45,048 nt of DNA from an uncultured Bacteroidales bacterium (GTDB taxonomy: Bacteria; Bacteroidota; Bacteroidia; Bacteroidales; P3): NCBI GenBank assembly GCA_944321885.1, contig CALUNB010000016.1:1-45048 (forward strand), read 5' to 3'. Below the pieces are notes generated by a model. It saw only the letters and a list, made by a program, of their open reading frames with translations, did not search any database and was not told the origin of the DNA. How positions within the stretch are numbered: position 1 is the first letter of the stretch; each line of letters begins with the position of its first letter. The position numbers and the translations under genes were made by a program. Shown in pieces: positions 42,961-45,048 of the stretch.

Positions 42961-43090
42961 CTGAACGCAGAGAGCAAGTTTACTTGCGCTCTGCTGAGGC
43001 GAAGCCTGCGCTCGCTGCGGAGCAGCAACAGTACGCTCCTTCGTTCTCGCTCTCAGCGCCTTGCATCTTACTCACTCTGACACACCGCCT
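42938..43090. repeat. Promoter-associated intergenic repeat, family C
   Basis: GC-rich stretch with internal inverted repeats, for example GCAGAGAGCAAGT facing ACTTGCGCTCTGC (around 42970-43000). Related words (TGCAAGCCGAGTGCAAAGCC) occur at 44938-44957 before the MutS-like gene and near 37263. It fills most of the 308-bp gap between kamD and the MutS-like gene. No gene is seen in it. Confidence 0.5.
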
Positions 43091-43167
43091 GAGATTTATT
43101 TCAAGTCCCTATTTTGATACACCCTCCTGCCGAACCGCACCCTATCTTCGGCGTCAGCCCAGGGCCC

Positions 43168-44922
43168 CTATTTTCCATTTTCCTCCTCATAATAGGCCTG
43201 AGCCTTGGCAAGGACCCCGGCATCGAAACCCAGCAAGAAAGCAATGCGTAAAGCCTCCATCGGCGGGGTCTCCATCGGCTCTTCCTCCACCACGGAATAG
43301 TCCATGCAGGCCTGGATACGGGAAAGCTCGAAACCTTGCTTCCCGTCGGCAGTTCCCGGAACCCTTTCCAGGAGAAGGCTTGGGGCTTGGGATTCCTTTC
43401 CGGAACCAAGAGAGGGCGAAGCCGATGGCAAAGACGCTCCCGGCAACGAAGCCACCATTCCGTCCGCCCCGCTAATCCAATCTTCGCGGAATCCCCGGAC
43501 CCGCAAATGCCGCACCGGATCAGGAATTGGCCCGTAATGCGTGCTGACAAGCCCTACGCACGGCAACTCTTGCAAAGTATCCAAAACCGCCCTTACAATC
43601 GCCTTTCCTTCCATCGGATTGGTCGTCCGCGCCAGTTCGTCCACCAAAAGCAACATTTTCTCCCCCTTTTTCAAACGGGTCAGAACCGCATCAAGCCTTT
43701 GCATTTCCGCCCCGAAGGAAGACAAACCCCGTTCCTCGCTCTGCTCGTCCTGGACCAACAGGGCCACCGAATCGAACAAGGCAAGTTCCGCCCGCCGGGC
43801 CGGAACCAAGAACCCGGACTGGAAAAGACATTGGGAAAGGGCCAAACTCTTGAGCAAGACCGTCTTGCCACTCATATTGGCTCCTGTCAGCACACAAGGA
43901 CCGGCTTTCAAACAAATATCCACCGCTTGGTAACGTCCTTTCCTTTCCTCAACCAAAGCCTTGACCATAGGATGGAACAAACCCTCGTAAGAAACCGACA
44001 AGGAAAATTCCCGGCCCGACGGCCCGGAAACCGGGTCGTTCCTTTTCACCTCCCGGACATGGATTTCCGGCAACACCAAATCGAAGCGCCAAGCCAAAGA
44101 AGCCTTGGCTATCAACATATCCCAATAGGCCACCAAATCCATGGTCTCCTGCAATACCGGTACGAAAGGACGCAGCTTGGCCGAAAGCGACACCCGGATT
44201 TCCTGTTCAAAAGCCAGGCATTCCGTCTGCAAGCGGACCATCTCGGCATCCACCCGCTTGAAGTCCCGCGAAGAACCGTTTTCCAACCCCAAGTCCGAAC
44301 CGGTTTTCCCCGTTCCGGACAAAAGCGTTTCCCCGGCATTCTCAATCCCGGCATCTCCCGCCACACAGCGGCACCGTCCATCCTGGACCTGAACCACTTC
44401 CGCAGTCTCATCCAGCTGCAAAAGGGCCTTGCGGGCCTGAGCTAAACGGGCATCGTACTCATCGTAAATATAAAAGACCGGCAATTTCTCTCCCCTGGGA
44501 TCCAAAAGGGAAACCACCTCCGACAAATCCGGAAAAACCCGAGGTGGATTCTCGAAACCGCAAACCTGTACCAACTCGGCCAAAGTTTTCCCTGCTTCAC
44601 CCGACAAAATAGCGAAACGCTTGATCTCAAAAAGCTGGATATCATCAACCGGGCCTTCTTGCAACAATTTGAACGAATTCCGGATATCCCAAATCTGAGC
44701 AAATTTGATTTTGATTTTTTCCAAAAGAAGGGTCGTTCCTGCGGCCAAATAGGCCTTCATGGCATCCACACGCTTCAATTCCACCGACAAAGCTGCCTCG
44801 TCTCCCGGACCGGACCAAGGCAAAGCCGAAAGAGCATCACGACCTACGGCCGATTGCAAATCCATTTGCTTCAACAGATAATCGAAGCCACTTACTGTTT
44901 TCCTCAAATCATTCCCCTGCAT
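43168..44922 (-). CDS. MutS-like ATPase of the lysine-fermentation cluster
   Basis: A 584-aa protein, start ATG at 44922 (MQGNDLRKTVSGFDYLLKQM), 5 bp after a -7 box; Met20 is an alternative start. It lacks the N-terminal mismatch-recognition domains of MutS. Residues ~1-330 are helical, matching the MutS core and clamp. The C-terminal ABC ATPase has the Walker A 'TGANMSGKTVLLKSLALS' (about 344-361), the ABC-type 'DEQSEERGLSSFGAEMQRLD' region, and Walker B 'MLLLVDELARTTNPMEGKAI' (about 420-440). 'VGLVSTHYG' carries the switch His. MutS-like proteins sit beside kamDE in lysine-fermenting bacteria. A role in maintaining or reactivating the aminomutase has been considered, but I cannot prove it from sequence. 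Confidence 0.88.
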   Translation of the reverse strand: MQGNDLRKTVSGFDYLLKQMDLQSAVGRDALSALPWSGPGDEAALSVELKRVDAMKAYLAAGTTLLLEKIKIKFAQIWDIRNSFKLLQEGPVDDIQLFEIKRFAILSGEAGKTLAELVQVCGFENPPRVFPDLSEVVSLLDPRGEKLPVFYIYDEYDARLAQARKALLQLDETAEVVQVQDGRCRCVAGDAGIENAGETLLSGTGKTGSDLGLENGSSRDFKRVDAEMVRLQTECLAFEQEIRVSLSAKLRPFVPVLQETMDLVAYWDMLIAKASLAWRFDLVLPEIHVREVKRNDPVSGPSGREFSLSVSYEGLFHPMVKALVEERKGRYQAVDICLKAGPCVLTGANMSGKTVLLKSLALSQCLFQSGFLVPARRAELALFDSVALLVQDEQSEERGLSSFGAEMQRLDAVLTRLKKGEKMLLLVDELARTTNPMEGKAIVRAVLDTLQELPCVGLVSTHYGPIPDPVRHLRVRGFREDWISGADGMVASLPGASLPSASPSLGSGKESQAPSLLLERVPGTADGKQGFELSRIQACMDYSVVEEEPMETPPMEALRIAFLLGFDAGVLAKAQAYYEEENGK

Positions 44923-44927
44923 AGGGA

Positions 44928-44959
44928 CAAAGATAGTGCAAGCCGAGTGCAAAGCCAAA
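44928..44959 (-). promoter_or_regulatory. Bacteroidota promoter of the MutS-like gene
   Basis: Minus strand: TTTG (44959-44956), 20-nt spacer, TATCTTTG (44935-44928). The spacer is the repeat word GCTTTGCACTCGGCTTGCAC. The start codon follows after 5 bp, so the message would be nearly leaderless. Confidence 0.6.
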
Positions 44960-44986
44960 CCCCCGATTAAACCCAAATCGGTCATT

Positions 44987-45022
44987 AGGATTTCTCAGTG
45001 TTGTACGGCAGTGAGAAATCCT
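44987..45022. other. 11-bp perfect stem-loop at the right edge
   Basis: AGGATTTCTCA (44987-44997) pairs with TGAGAAATCCT (45012-45022), loop 14 nt. TTAATTTTT follows on the plus strand, so it could terminate plus-strand transcripts, but no plus-strand gene is nearby. Its function is unclear. Confidence 0.5.
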
Positions 45023-45048
45023 TTAATTTTTCCCAAATGGAAAGGAAT

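Overview
The window looks like chromosomal DNA of an amino-acid-fermenting member of the Bacteroidota, most likely the order Bacteroidales. Four lines of evidence support this. Several promoters match the Bacteroidota form TTTG-N19/20-TAnnTTTG. Five or six proteins carry a C-terminal type IX secretion (T9SS) sorting domain or are relatives of such proteins. A lysine-fermentation cluster (KamD/KamE, a CoA transferase subunit, a MutS-like protein) resembles that of Porphyromonas-type organisms. The housekeeping genes (RlmD, PyrE next to an SRPBCC protein, DAHP synthase fused to chorismate mutase, Der, RlmI) are of ordinary Bacteroidales type. I cannot name the genus.

Layout. 1-1.7 kb: a transposase tail, a YiiX-like hydrolase and a dispersed repeat. 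1.7-9.4 kb: housekeeping genes (EI24/CysZ-like membrane protein, rlmD, SRPBCC protein, pyrE, rpe, a DUF3078 outer-membrane protein, DAHP synthase/chorismate mutase, an S4 RNA-binding protein). 9.45-9.79 kb: four identical 82-bp tandem repeats, then der and an initiator tRNA-Met with its own promoter and terminator. 11.5-15.2 kb: DUF418, DUF3737, a secreted carboxymuconolactone decarboxylase-cupin fusion and an acetyltransferase. 15.4-17.6 kb: a gene remnant cut by a 284-bp MITE-like element, then a HipBA toxin-antitoxin pair. 18.3-39.1 kb: a surface-protein island. It holds one GLUG/Big_2 T9SS protein, then two operons arranged as mirror images around rlmI (537 aa + 1413 aa on the plus strand; 584 aa + 1399 aa on the minus strand), a lipoprotein and a TPR/LuxR-type membrane regulator. 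39.2-45 kb: a second MITE copy and the lysine-fermentation genes.

The most interesting observation is in the surface-protein island. The 537-aa T9SS protein (22860-24473, plus strand) has no signal peptide. A promoter-side stub with a signal peptide, followed by the very same N-terminal sequence, lies 13.7 kb away in opposite orientation (36669 to 36502). The two sites form a 74-bp inverted repeat whose first 39 bp are identical. Flipping the intervening 13.75 kb would join the signal peptide in frame to the 537-aa body and give a 564-aa secreted protein, close in size to its 584-aa paralogue. I therefore infer that the locus is in an OFF orientation of an inversion switch, or is the relic of such an inversion. 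No recombinase gene is visible nearby.

Three dispersed repeat families decorate the intergenic spaces: a 284-bp element with terminal inverted repeats (two full copies and two solo ends), a GC-rich repeat with a CGATTAAGCCGAGCGCC core that also makes up the 82-bp tandem array, and a promoter-associated TGCAAGCCGAGTGCA-type repeat.
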